Assembly (NCBI GenBank): GCA_964432415.1
Contig: CAYSNW010000016.1
Location: 5,639 to 69,638 of the forward strand
Direction of reading: 5' to 3'
DNA length: 64,000 nucleotides
From: JAFECT01 sp964432415
Lineage (GTDB): Bacteria; Pseudomonadota; Alphaproteobacteria; Caulobacterales; Caulobacteraceae
Shown here: one piece after another, positions 1 through 9,077 of the stretch
Numbering within the stretch: the stretch's first letter is position 1
Layout: each line of letters starts with the position of its first letter
Made by a program: the position numbers and the translations under genes
Notes under the pieces: generated by a model
What the model was told of the DNA's origin: nothing
What the model saw: only the letters and a program-made list of their open reading frames with translations
The model's database searches: none

Positions 1-1080
<1,080 letters not shown>

Positions 1081-1081
<1 letters not shown>

Positions 1082-2865
1082 CAGAAGGCTTCGGCGTCCA
1101 GGGCCATGACCGGCTCGGCGCCGGTCTTCAGCTTGGCGAGGTGCGCGCCCGCGTCGGGCAGGATGCGCTCCAGGAAGAAGCGGCCGGTCTTGAGCTTGTT
1201 GGCGTAGAAGGGATCGCTGTCGCCGCCGGCGATGGCCTTTTGCGCCGCCTTGGCCATCAGGCCCCACATGTAGGCCGAGCAGGTCAGGCCGAAGAGGGTC
1301 AGGTAGTCGGTGGACGCCGCGCCGGCGTTGTCGGGGTTCTGCACCCCATTCTGCATCAGCCAGAAGGTGGCCTCCTGCAGCTTGGCCTTGGCGTCGGAGA
1401 GGCCCGCGACGTAGGGCTTCAGCCCCTCGTCGCCCTCGTTCTCGCTGAGGAAACCGTCCAGCTCGGAGAAGAAGCTCATGATGGCGCGTCCGCCGTTGGC
1501 GGCGAGCTTGCGGCCGACCAGGTCCAGCGCCTGCACCCCGTTGGTGCCCTCGTAGATCATGGTGATGCGCGCATCGCGCAGATACTGGGAGGCGGGGAAG
1601 TGCTCGGTATAACCCGAGCCCCCGTGCACCTGCATGGCCTGGGACGCGACGTGGAAGCCGCGGTCGGTCAGGTAGGCCTTAAGGATCGGGGTCAACAGGC
1701 CCATGTAGTCCTGGGCCTTGGTCCTGGCCGCCTCGTCTTCGGAGCGCTGCAGGTCGGCGTGGAGCGCGGTCCACAGCACAAACGCCCGGCCGCCTTCGAC
1801 GTGGGCCTTGGACTCCATCAGCATGCGCCTGACGTCCGGGTGGACGATGATCGGGTCGGCGGGGCCGTCGGGGTTCTTCGGGCCGGTGAGCGAGCGGCCC
1901 TGCAGCCGCTCCTTGGCGAACTCGACCGCCGCCTGATAGGCCGCCGTGCCGATGGACAGGCCCTGCAGGCCGGTGCCGAGGCGAGCCTCGTTCATCATCA
2001 CGAACATGGCCTTCAGGCCTTCGTTCTCCTTGCCGACCAGCCAGCCCTTGGCGTCGTCGTAGGCCATCACGGCGGTGGCGTTGCCGTGGATGCCCATCTT
2101 GTGCTCCAGCCCGGCGCACTTGGCGTTGTTGCGCTCTCCCAGGCTGCCGTCGTCATTGACCAGCACCTTGGGCACGATGAACAGGCTGATGCCCTTCACC
2201 CCCGCGGGCGCGCCCTCGATGCGGGCCAGGACCAGGTGGATGATGTTGTCGGTGAAGTCGTGCTCGCCCGAGCTGATCCAGATCTTCTGGCCGGTGATGC
2301 GGTAGGTCCCGTCGGCTTGCGGCACGGCCTTGGTGCGGATCATGCCGAGATCGGTGCCGCACTGGGGCTCGGTCAGGTTCATGGTCCCGCCCCATTCGCC
2401 GCTGACCAGCTTGGGCAGGTACTTCGCCTTCTGCTCGTCGGAGCCGTTGGCGTGGATGGCGGAATAGACCCCGTGGGTCAGGCCCGGGTACATGGAAAAG
2501 GCCGCGCTGGCCGCCGCGGTCATCTGGCCGAAGCTCATCGACACCACCGCCGGCATGCCCTGGCCGCCGTAGGCCGGGTCCGAGCTCAGCGCCGGCCAGC
2601 CGGCCTCGACCATCTGGTGGTAGGCCTCTTTCCAGCCCTTGGGCGTGGTCACCGTATTGTCCGGGTTCCAGACGCAGCCCTGCTGGTCGCCGGTGCGGTT
2701 GATCGGGGCGATCACGCCCTCGGCGAAGCGGGCGCCTTCCTCCAGAATCTGCTGCACCAGCTCGAAGGACGCGTCGGAAAAGCCCGGCACGTTGGAGTAG
2801 CGGTCGATGTCGATCACGTCCTTGAGCAGGAAGGTCAAGTCACGCAGCGGCGCCTGATAGGCCAT
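1081..2865 (-). CDS. acyl-CoA dehydrogenase, 594-residue type with extra C-terminal domain
   Basis: 594 residues, about 200 longer than a classical acyl-CoA dehydrogenase. This matches the long subfamily that includes DmdC-like 3-methylmercaptopropionyl-CoA dehydrogenases. The motifs MNLTEPQCGTDLGMIRTKA, GQKIWISSGEHD, HGGSGYTEHFPA and IYEGTNGVQALDL are seen in order; the last holds the likely catalytic glutamate. The first residues (MAYQAPLRDLTFLL) are typical of this subfamily. It starts 1 base after the MerR gene stop and overlaps the next dehydrogenase, so it is the middle gene of a three-gene operon. A role in beta-oxidation or branched-chain or sulfur acyl-CoA catabolism is inferred; the substrate is unknown. 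Confidence 0.93.
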
Positions 2866-2866
2866 G

Positions 2867-3364
2867 TCAGCTCCTGGGGCGGGCGAGTTTGTGGGTGGGG
2901 GCGGGGTGGTGGTCCTGGTCCAGCTGGGCGGACAGGATCGAATGATAGTCCTCGGCCTGGGGCAGCAGGTCCGGGCGGAATTCGGTCAGCCGCTTCTCGA
3001 TCCAGGCGCAGCCGGTGGTGAGCGTTTCGATGGCGGCATCGACCGCCTCGCGCTGCTGCTTCAGCGCCTCGACCTGGCCGCGGAACTTCTTGAGCGACAC
3101 CGCCAGCTGCTGGGCGTTGCCGTCCTTGCGGTCGTACAGGTCCAGCATCTCGCGAATCTCGATGAGCGAGAATCCGACGTTCTTGCCCTGCACGATCAGC
3201 TTCAGCCGTGCGCGGTCGCGGGCGGAGAACACCCGGGTCTGACCCTTGCGGGCGGGGGCCAGCAGGCCCTTGTCCTCATAGAAGCGCAGTGCACGCGCGG
3301 TGACGCCGAACTCGCGGCACAGCTGGCGGATCGAATAGGTCCGGACGGGATCGGCGGGGGCCAT
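2867..3364 (-). CDS. MerR-family transcriptional regulator
   Basis: A 165-residue regulator with an N-terminal MerR winged helix (YSIRQLCREFGVTARALRFYEDKGLL, split across the recognition helix and wing) followed by a coiled-coil dimerisation helix. There is no cysteine metal-sensor loop, so it is not a metal sensor of the classical kind. The ATG at 3364 was chosen over an upstream in-frame GTG because the MerR domain begins right after it and the further extension would run into the divergent gene. It is the first gene of the acyl-CoA dehydrogenase operon. The setting and a palindrome at 3381-3396 recall LiuR, the MerR-type regulator of branched-chain amino acid and acyl-CoA catabolism; this assignment is inference. 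Confidence 0.88.
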   Translation of the reverse strand: MAPADPVRTYSIRQLCREFGVTARALRFYEDKGLLAPARKGQTRVFSARDRARLKLIVQGKNVGFSLIEIREMLDLYDRKDGNAQQLAVSLKKFRGQVEALKQQREAVDAAIETLTTGCAWIEKRLTEFRPDLLPQAEDYHSILSAQLDQDHHPAPTHKLARPRS

Positions 3365-3380
3365 GGAGCGGCCTTGTAAC

Positions 3381-3396
3381 TTGACGCGCGCGTAAA
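3381..3396. promoter_or_regulatory. LiuR-like palindromic operator candidate
   Basis: TTGACGCGCGCGTAAA is a near-perfect palindrome (7 of 8 positions pair) in the gap between the MerR gene and the divergent DUF5655 gene. It resembles the LiuR-type pattern TTTACG...CGTAAA. MerR-type regulators commonly bind such a site in their own promoter. Binding is not shown. Confidence 0.5.
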
Positions 3397-3437
3397 GGGA
3401 AGCCTTTCGCGGAGGGCCTGTGCTAGATTGCGCTTCG

Positions 3438-3881
3438 ATGGCTGACGAACGCCCCGAACTCTGGACCTGCCCCGCCTGCGCGCGGACCTTCGCCAACCGC
3501 AACCAGACCCACACCTGCGGCGGCGCGGACCTCGACCATCACTTTTCAGGCAAACCGCCGGAAATCCGCGCCCTCTTCGACGCCTTCCTCGCGCGGATCG
3601 AGGCGCTGGGCCCGGTCACGGTCCTGCCCCAGAAGACCCGCATCGCCTTCCATGTGCGCATGTCCTTTGCCCAGCTGACCCCGAAGCAGGGCTGGATCGA
3701 CGGGCATCTGGTGCTGGCGGAGAAGCGGGAGCATCCGCTGATCCACCGCTACAGGCGCTTCTCGCCCCGCAACCACCTGCACGAGTTCCGGCTGCGGACG
3801 CAGGCCGAGCTGACGCCCGATTTCGAAGCCCTGATCGCCGAGGCCTATGCGGTGGGGGAGCAGAAGCATCTGGGGCGCTGA
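3438..3881 (+). CDS. DUF5655-domain protein
   Basis: 147 residues. The N-terminus carries a small cysteine/histidine cluster (WTCPACARTF then HTCGG), which could bind zinc. It is followed by a DUF5655-like alpha/beta region (PQKTRIAFHVRMSFAQL, HPLIHRYRRFSPRNHLHEFRL). Proteins of this kind are common in bacteria and have no established function. The start is the ATG at 3438; an in-frame GTG lies 18 bases upstream. It is divergent from the MerR operon and stands alone. Confidence 0.75.
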   Translation: MADERPELWTCPACARTFANRNQTHTCGGADLDHHFSGKPPEIRALFDAFLARIEALGPVTVLPQKTRIAFHVRMSFAQLTPKQGWIDGHLVLAEKREHPLIHRYRRFSPRNHLHEFRLRTQAELTPDFEALIAEAYAVGEQKHLGR

Positions 3882-3992
3882 CGCCTCCCGCTCTCCCACT
3901 CTTCGCTGGAAAGGGGTGGACAGGAATCGCCTCCCTCCGAGCCCGATCCCCCGCTAGCTTGCCGCACCCCACCGATTCGAGGTCCGCGCCCC

Positions 3993-4685
3993 ATGTTCGA
4001 TGCCGTCATCTTCGATTGCGACGGGGTGCTGGTGGATTCCGAGATCCTGCATCTCGAGGCCGAGATCGCGACCCTGCAGGAATTCGGCCTCGCCTACGAC
4101 CTGGACGCCTACAAGGCCCGCTTCATGGGCATGCATCACGGGGCCTTCTTCCCGGCGCTCGACGACGACGCCCGCGAACAGATGGGCGCGCCCCTCCCGG
4201 CGCGGTTCCGCGATGCCCTGTACGAGCGCTACGACGCCATGGAGCCGTCGATGGGCGCGATCGCCGGCGCCGCTGAGGCGGCTGCGCTGCTGACCTGCGC
4301 CCGCGCCGTGGCCAGTTCCAGTACGGAGCCCGCGCTCATGCGCAAGATGGCCGGCGCCGGCCTGCTTCCCCTGTTCGATCCCCACATCTATTCCGCCGAC
4401 CGGGTCGCTCACGGGAAGCCGGCTCCGGACATCTTCCTCCATGCGGCGCAGCGGCTGGGCGTGGCGCCGCAGCGCTGCCTGGTCATCGAGGACAGCGTCA
4501 ACGGCGTGCGCGCGGGCCTGGCCGCCGGGATGACGGTCTGGGGCTTCGCCGGCGGCGGTCACATGGACGAACGCGCCGGCGCCCGGCTGAGCGAGGCCGG
4601 AGCCGAGCGGCTGCTGGCGGATTGGGCTGAGGCGGCCCGGCTGTGGCGGGCTCCGTCCTGGGCAGGGCCTGGCGGGCGCGCCTGA
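3993..4685 (+). CDS. HAD-superfamily phosphatase, beta-phosphoglucomutase-like
   Basis: 230 residues with all four HAD motifs: motif I DCDGVLVDSE with the nucleophile and general acid aspartates near the N-terminus, motif II in VASSSTEP, the motif III lysine in HGKPAPDIFL, and motif IV EDSVNGVRAG. A helical cap sits between motifs I and II. This is the subclass IA layout of beta-phosphoglucomutase-like enzymes and small sugar-phosphate or phosphoglycolate phosphatases. The substrate cannot be assigned. The gene is monocistronic as far as can be seen. Confidence 0.88.
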   Translation: MFDAVIFDCDGVLVDSEILHLEAEIATLQEFGLAYDLDAYKARFMGMHHGAFFPALDDDAREQMGAPLPARFRDALYERYDAMEPSMGAIAGAAEAAALLTCARAVASSSTEPALMRKMAGAGLLPLFDPHIYSADRVAHGKPAPDIFLHAAQRLGVAPQRCLVIEDSVNGVRAGLAAGMTVWGFAGGGHMDERAGARLSEAGAERLLADWAEAARLWRAPSWAGPGGRA

Positions 4686-4749
4686 TTTCCCTCGTTGCAC
4701 GCGCGGTGTTACCGTCGCCGCACCACGGGTCATCGGGGGGCTTCGGCCA

Positions 4750-5001
4750 ATGACGACGATCACGAAACTGGCGGTGTCCGCCCTGGTGGGCGCCGCCCTG
4801 CTCGCGGCGACCGGCGCCGAGGCGAAGACGGTCAAACAGGCCTGCACCAAGAACCTGGCCACCGGCAAGATCAGCTACGACGTGTCGAAGTTCTCATCCG
4901 ACTACATCATCGGGCGCGTGAGCTTCCACGAGACCTCGCGCAAGGGCGGCACGGCCTACGGGACCTGCACCATCCAGCTGAAGTTCCAGCCGCCGGACTG
5001 A
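4750..5001 (+). CDS. small secreted hypothetical protein
   Basis: 83 residues. A clear Sec signal peptide (MTTITKLAVSALVGAALLAA, cleavage near GAEA-KT) leaves a mature part of about 58 residues with two cysteines, one in KQACTKN and one in YGTCTIQ, that could form a disulfide in the periplasm. I do not recognise the family. It lies on its own, 5 bases short of the convergent formamidase-type gene. Confidence 0.7.
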   Translation: MTTITKLAVSALVGAALLAATGAEAKTVKQACTKNLATGKISYDVSKFSSDYIIGRVSFHETSRKGGTAYGTCTIQLKFQPPD

Positions 5002-5006
5002 GGCCC

Positions 5007-5945
5007 CTACTCGAACACCACCCGCGGGAAGTAGAACGATACCACCCAGTTGGGCTGGTCGACGATCTCGCTGATGCGCAGGTCGCCGCAGACCGAGCAC
5101 AGCATGTAGGCGTCCACCGGGTTCATGCCGTGACGCGCGGCCAGCAGGTCGACCATGCGCTCCACCGCCTCGCGCGCGCCGCTCATCAGGTCGGGGCCGA
5201 TGCCGGTGGTGACCTCGTAGCCCCTGGCGTCGAGGTGGCGGGTCACCGGTCCGGGGGTGGTGAAGCGAGGCCCCGAGAGCCCGGCGCCCTTGACCAGGTC
5301 CAGGGTCAGGCTGACCGCCATGGGGCTCTCGATCGCGGTGCCGCAAATCTCGCCGTCGCCCTGGGCCGCGTGGGTGTCGCCGATGGAGAACAGGCCGCCG
5401 GAGACCTCCACCGGCAGGTACAGGACGGCGCCCGCCGCCAGGTCGCGGATGTCCAGGTTGCCGCCCACGCGGCGGGGCGGCACCACCGAATGCAGGCCGG
5501 GCTCGGCCAGGGCCAGGCCGATGGTCCCGGCGAAGGGCTTCAGCGGCACGCGGGCGATGGACGAGAAGGCCGCCGGGGTCAGGGCGGCCCTTTCGTAGGA
5601 CCACAGGTGCAGGGCCGGGTCGGGGAACTGGTCGGTGAGCAGGCCGAAGCCCGGGAACACCGCCGTCCAGCCGAAACCGGAAGGGGTGAAGTCGCCGATG
5701 GTGATCTTGACGGCGTCGCCGGATTCGGCGCCGTCGATGAACACGGGGCCGGTGACCGGATTGCAGCGGGCGAAGTCGAAGGCGTTCACGTCGGCGAGGG
5801 TGCTTGCGGGCGTAAGCTGGCCGCCCGAGGCGTCCATGCAGTCGAAGGCGATGGTCTCGCCGGGCGCCACGGTCAGGACCGGCGGGGTGGCGTTGTCCCA
5901 GCCGAAATGGTGGCAGTGGCCGTGGATGGTGTGGCTGGCGGACAT
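5007..5945 (-). CDS. acetamidase/formamidase family protein
   Basis: 312 residues matching the acetamidase/formamidase family (FmdA_AmdA), which hydrolyses short-chain amides to ammonia and the acid. Typical features are the N-terminal HGHCHHFGWDN, VAPGETIAFDC, the GDTHAAQGDGEICGTAIE segment that carries family-conserved acidic and histidine residues, and a C-terminal AYMLCSVCGDLRISEIV. No signal peptide is visible, so it should be cytosolic. No amide transporter is next to it. The true substrate is not determinable from sequence. Confidence 0.88.
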   Translation of the reverse strand: MSASHTIHGHCHHFGWDNATPPVLTVAPGETIAFDCMDASGGQLTPASTLADVNAFDFARCNPVTGPVFIDGAESGDAVKITIGDFTPSGFGWTAVFPGFGLLTDQFPDPALHLWSYERAALTPAAFSSIARVPLKPFAGTIGLALAEPGLHSVVPPRRVGGNLDIRDLAAGAVLYLPVEVSGGLFSIGDTHAAQGDGEICGTAIESPMAVSLTLDLVKGAGLSGPRFTTPGPVTRHLDARGYEVTTGIGPDLMSGAREAVERMVDLLAARHGMNPVDAYMLCSVCGDLRISEIVDQPNWVVSFYFPRVVFE

Positions 5946-6018
5946 CGGCGCGCACTCCGGTGGAGAGATCTCAGCCTACCCAGCGGCTCCCGATCTGTCG
6001 CGGGCCGCGCCTCCAGAA

Positions 6019-6043
6019 ACCTTCTCCCCTTGTGGGAGAAGGT
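6019..6043. repeat. short intergenic hairpin repeat
   Basis: A perfect 10-bp inverted repeat (ACCTTCTCCC, loop CTTGT, GGGAGAAGGT) between two genes. Hairpins of this CCTTCTCCC/GGGAGAAGG type are dispersed in many Caulobacterales genomes. Only one copy is in this window, so its repeated nature here is from general knowledge. Confidence 0.5.
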
Positions 6044-6100
6044 CACCGTGGGAATTCGCACGCATTGACCCCACCGCCCCCGCCCCTTAAGCCCCGGCCC

Positions 6101-7777
6101 ATGTTTCAAGGTCTCTCCCACCTCGCCCGCGACGGCCGCGCCTGGCCGTTTGAACAGTCCCGCAACCTGCTGGCGCGGCTGCTCAAACAGCGGCTGGATT
6201 CGGACGCCGAGCGCGACCTGGCCTCAGCCCTGTTCACCCAGGGCAAGGGCGACGAGGCTGTGGCGACCTTCCCGGCGCTGGGGCGCCCGGTGGTGTTCGA
6301 GACCGGCTACGGTCCCTCGGGCCTGCCGCACATGGGCACCTTCGGCGAGGTGGCGCGCACCACCATGGTGCGCAACGCGTTTCGCGCCCTGACAGACGAC
6401 CACCTGCCTACGCGCCTGATCTGTTTCTCCGACGACATGGATGGCCTCAGGAAGGCGCCCGGCAACGTGCCCAACGCGGAGATGCTGACCGAGGATCTCG
6501 GCAAGCCCCTGACCGTCGTGCGCGATCCGTTCGGCACGCACTCGAGCTTCGGCGCCCACAACAACGCCCGGCTGATGGCGTTCCTGGACAGCTTCGGGTT
6601 CGAGTACGAGTTCGTCTCGTCCACCGACTGCTACCGTTCGGGACGTTTCGACGAGACCCTGCTGAAGGCGCTCGAGCGTTTCGAGAAGATTCAGGACGTC
6701 ATGCTGCCGACGCTGGGACCCGACCGGCGCGCCACCTATTCCTGCTTCCTGCCGATCAGCCCCACCACCGGGCGCGTGCTGCAGGTCCCGACCCTGGAGC
6801 GCCACGTCGATCGCGGGACCATCGTGTTCGAGGACGAGGACGGCTCGAGGGTCGAGACCCCCGTCACCGGCGGGCGGGTCAAGATGCAGTGGAAGCCCGA
6901 CTGGGCCATGCGCTGGACCGCGCTCGGCGTCGACTACGAGATGGCCGGCAAGGACCTGATCGACTCGGTCAAGGTGTCCTCGCGCATCTGCCGGGTTCTG
7001 GGCGGCGAGCCGCCGGAGGGCTTCAACTACGAACTGTTCCTGGACGAGCAGGGCGCCAAGATCTCCAAGACCAAGGGCAACGGCCTGACCATGGAAGAGT
7101 GGCTGCGCTACGGCGCGCCCGAGAGCCTGGCCTACTACAATTTCCAGTCCCCCAAGTCGGCCAAGAAGCTCTATTTCGACGTCATTCCGCGGGCGACCGA
7201 CGAGTACCTGCAACAGCTCGACGCCTACGCCGGCCAGGAGCCGTCGAAGCAGATCGAGAACCCGGCCTGGCACGTCCACTTCGGCCGCCCCCCAGCCAAG
7301 GGCTCGCCGGTTTCCTTCGGCCTGATGCTGAACCTGGTTTCGGTCGCCAACGCCTCGTCCAAGGACATCCTGTGGGGTTTCCTGTCGCGATATCTGCCCG
7401 GCGCGACGCCCGAGAGCGAGCCGCTGCTCGACCGGCTGGCGGACTATGCGATCAATTACTACGAGGATTTTGTCCGCCCGAACAAACGCTTCCGCGCGCC
7501 GAGCGAGCAGGAGCGGGCGGCTATGGCCGAGCTGGCGGACAAGTTCCGGGCCCTGCCCAGGGACTGCATCGACGGCGAACTGATCCAGAACGAGGTCTAT
7601 GAGGTGGGCAAGACCCACGGCTTTGAACCGCTGAGGGCCTGGTTCCAGGCGCTGTACGAGGTGCTGCTGGGCCAGAGCCAGGGGCCGCGCTTCGGCTCGT
7701 TCACGGCGGTGTTCGGGATCGAGCGGACCATCGCGCTGATCGACCAGGCGCTGGCGGGGGAGCTGGTCGAGGCCTAG
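6101..7777 (+). CDS. lysK: lysine--tRNA ligase, class I
   Basis: 558 residues; charges tRNA-Lys with lysine in the cytosol. It is a class I enzyme rather than the class II LysS of most bacteria: a HIGH-like PSGLPHMGTFGE is near residue 65 and a KMSKS-like KISKTKGN near residue 325, with an alpha-helical C-terminal domain. The ATG at 6101 is preferred because MFQGLSHLARDGRAWPFEQ fits the family N-terminus, and upstream in-frame sequence is the 6019-6043 hairpin region. Class I LysRS is usual in many alphaproteobacteria. Its last 4 bases overlap the convergent membrane-protein gene. Confidence 0.95.
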   Translation: MFQGLSHLARDGRAWPFEQSRNLLARLLKQRLDSDAERDLASALFTQGKGDEAVATFPALGRPVVFETGYGPSGLPHMGTFGEVARTTMVRNAFRALTDDHLPTRLICFSDDMDGLRKAPGNVPNAEMLTEDLGKPLTVVRDPFGTHSSFGAHNNARLMAFLDSFGFEYEFVSSTDCYRSGRFDETLLKALERFEKIQDVMLPTLGPDRRATYSCFLPISPTTGRVLQVPTLERHVDRGTIVFEDEDGSRVETPVTGGRVKMQWKPDWAMRWTALGVDYEMAGKDLIDSVKVSSRICRVLGGEPPEGFNYELFLDEQGAKISKTKGNGLTMEEWLRYGAPESLAYYNFQSPKSAKKLYFDVIPRATDEYLQQLDAYAGQEPSKQIENPAWHVHFGRPPAKGSPVSFGLMLNLVSVANASSKDILWGFLSRYLPGATPESEPLLDRLADYAINYYEDFVRPNKRFRAPSEQERAAMAELADKFRALPRDCIDGELIQNEVYEVGKTHGFEPLRAWFQALYEVLLGQSQGPRFGSFTAVFGIERTIALIDQALAGELVEA

Positions 7778-8229
7778 ATCTTGAAGTTGGGGCCCAGGCC
7801 CGCGATCGGTTTCAGCGCCTCGCGCTCGCGCCAGGCCAGCCAGGTGCCGATTGCGAGCGACAGGATCACGCCCTTCGAGGCGATCCAGGTCGCGGCGAAA
7901 TAGGCCCAGGCCCCGATCTTCAGGTCCATGGCGAAGGCGATGTGGGTGGTGGCCTGGATCGCCTGGAAGGCCGTGGCCCAGATCGGCCAGCTGTGGGTCG
8001 ATTTCCAGCCCAGGAACCCCAGGACCAGCACCGCGACCACATCGACGGCGAACACGGTGAATACCGGGTGGGTCAGGCCGAGCCGCGTCCAGACCGAGAG
8101 CGACACGAGCCAGGCGATGAGCAGGAAGGCTCCGGCCAGACGCTCCGTCTGGTCGCCCTTCCACAGAGCGAACAGGCAGACCGCGACCCAAAGTCCCGCG
8201 CTGAGCTGACCAAGCAGCGTGTGTGGCAA
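7774..8229 (-). CDS. small integral membrane protein, unknown function
   Basis: 151 residues with four or five predicted hydrophobic helices (for example AGAFLLIAWLVSLSVW, VFTVFAVDVVAVLVLGFLGW, GVILSLAIGTWLAW). No motif is recognised. The only usable start is a TTG at 8229 that sits in the T-run of the hairpin at 8228-8259, whose GGGGGCGA arm is also the only Shine-Dalgarno-like sequence. It lies downstream of the 8309-8653 gene on the same strand and converges on lysK with a 4-base overlap. Confidence 0.65.
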   Translation of the reverse strand: MPHTLLGQLSAGLWVAVCLFALWKGDQTERLAGAFLLIAWLVSLSVWTRLGLTHPVFTVFAVDVVAVLVLGFLGWKSTHSWPIWATAFQAIQATTHIAFAMDLKIGAWAYFAATWIASKGVILSLAIGTWLAWREREALKPIAGLGPNFKI

Positions 8230-8259
8230 AAAATCGCCCCCAGTTTACACCGGGGGCGA
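8228..8259 (-). terminator. rho-independent terminator or RBS-sequestering hairpin
   Basis: On the minus strand TCGCCCCC, a 10-base loop, GGGGGCGA and then six T residues form a standard intrinsic terminator downstream of the 8309-8653 gene. The T-run and 3' arm also cover the TTG start and the only ribosome-binding sequence of the next gene, so the hairpin could control that gene as well. Confidence 0.7.
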
Positions 8260-8308
8260 CTTTGTCTGAGTCGCTTGCCCTAGGACAAGTGACGAATAAT
8301 TCAGTTGT

Positions 8309-8653
8309 TTAGCCGGCGACCCGCAACCGGGCGGCGGTGTCGAGCTGAGCGCTCTGCGGGGGCTTGTCGCCCGCATCGCCCACAGCGGTCTGCGGGATGT
8401 TCATCGACTTGCGCACGTCTTCCAGAGCGGCGTGAGCGGCCATGACCGCCCGGCGCGATTCCGAGAGGGCGCCGATCGCTTCCGCCACGCGGGCCTGGGC
8501 GACTTCGCCGACCGGTCCAGCGTAGTTCAGTTCCCGGCGGGCGACGATCATCGCTTCCAGGAGCTGCGAGGCCTGGACCATCGCATCGTCGACGGCGCGT
8601 TCTGTGCCGATCAGTTTCGAAGCGACGTTCTTGGCGACTTCGTTCTTGCTCAT
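8309..8653 (-). CDS. conserved small helical protein, unknown function
   Basis: 114 residues from the ATG at 8653 (MSKNEVAKNVASKLIG); an in-frame ATG 15 bases upstream is an alternative. It is almost entirely predicted amphipathic helix (DDAMVQASQLLEAMIVARRE, ARVAEAIGALSESRRAVMAA) with no signal peptide or membrane segment, and a disordered tail. The family is not recognised. The long AT-richer upstream region and the strong terminator at 8228-8259 suggest it is independently transcribed and regulated. Confidence 0.7.
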   Translation of the reverse strand: MSKNEVAKNVASKLIGTERAVDDAMVQASQLLEAMIVARRELNYAGPVGEVAQARVAEAIGALSESRRAVMAAHAALEDVRKSMNIPQTAVGDAGDKPPQSAQLDTAARLRVAG

Positions 8654-9077
8654 AGTTTTCTGCCCCATCACTGCAGCGTTCACGATGCTTGTAGCATAAA
8701 CCATTTGTTAACGGTACTGACCCACGAATTTTTAATGTTCGTTAACGGGAACAGGTTTCGACGCCAGTCGGGGTTGTAGTTCGAGACTAGGTTCACAACC
8801 TCGCAATCCGCCACAATTCTCTTGGTAAGTGAAAAGCTTAGCTTGGATTTCGCGCGGCGCGCCACGCGGGACTCGAAGCGCAGTCCCGGTTGTGGCGGCG
8901 GGACGTTATGACGCAACTACAAGACACATGGGGTGGCGCCTGAACGGCTTCCGCGAACCGGATTTTCGGCCGCGGGCGGACCTTTTCGACGCTTTCCGCG
9001 AGCTTTGACGCGAGGCGTCTGCCCCGGCGGCGCGCCCCGCGTTATGCATCGATGATGAACCCGAAGGCCCCCCGCCG
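8654..9077. promoter_or_regulatory. intergenic region with CtrA-like TTAA half-sites
   Basis: 424 bases without a convincing gene, less GC-rich than its neighbours. It holds three TTAA elements at 8708-8711, 8732-8735 and 8742-8745. The last two form TTAA-N6-TTAAC, one base off the TTAA-N7-TTAA(C) consensus of the Caulobacter cell-cycle regulator CtrA. They lie 55 to 92 bases upstream of the 8653 start. The rest (8760-9077) showed nothing identifiable apart from the promoter-proximal sequence of the GTG-started exonuclease gene. Confidence 0.35.

Noticed and set aside
8680..8916. A 78-residue minus-strand frame in the intergenic region
   Set aside because: It overlaps the probable promoter region, has no ribosome site, no recognisable domain and unusual composition.
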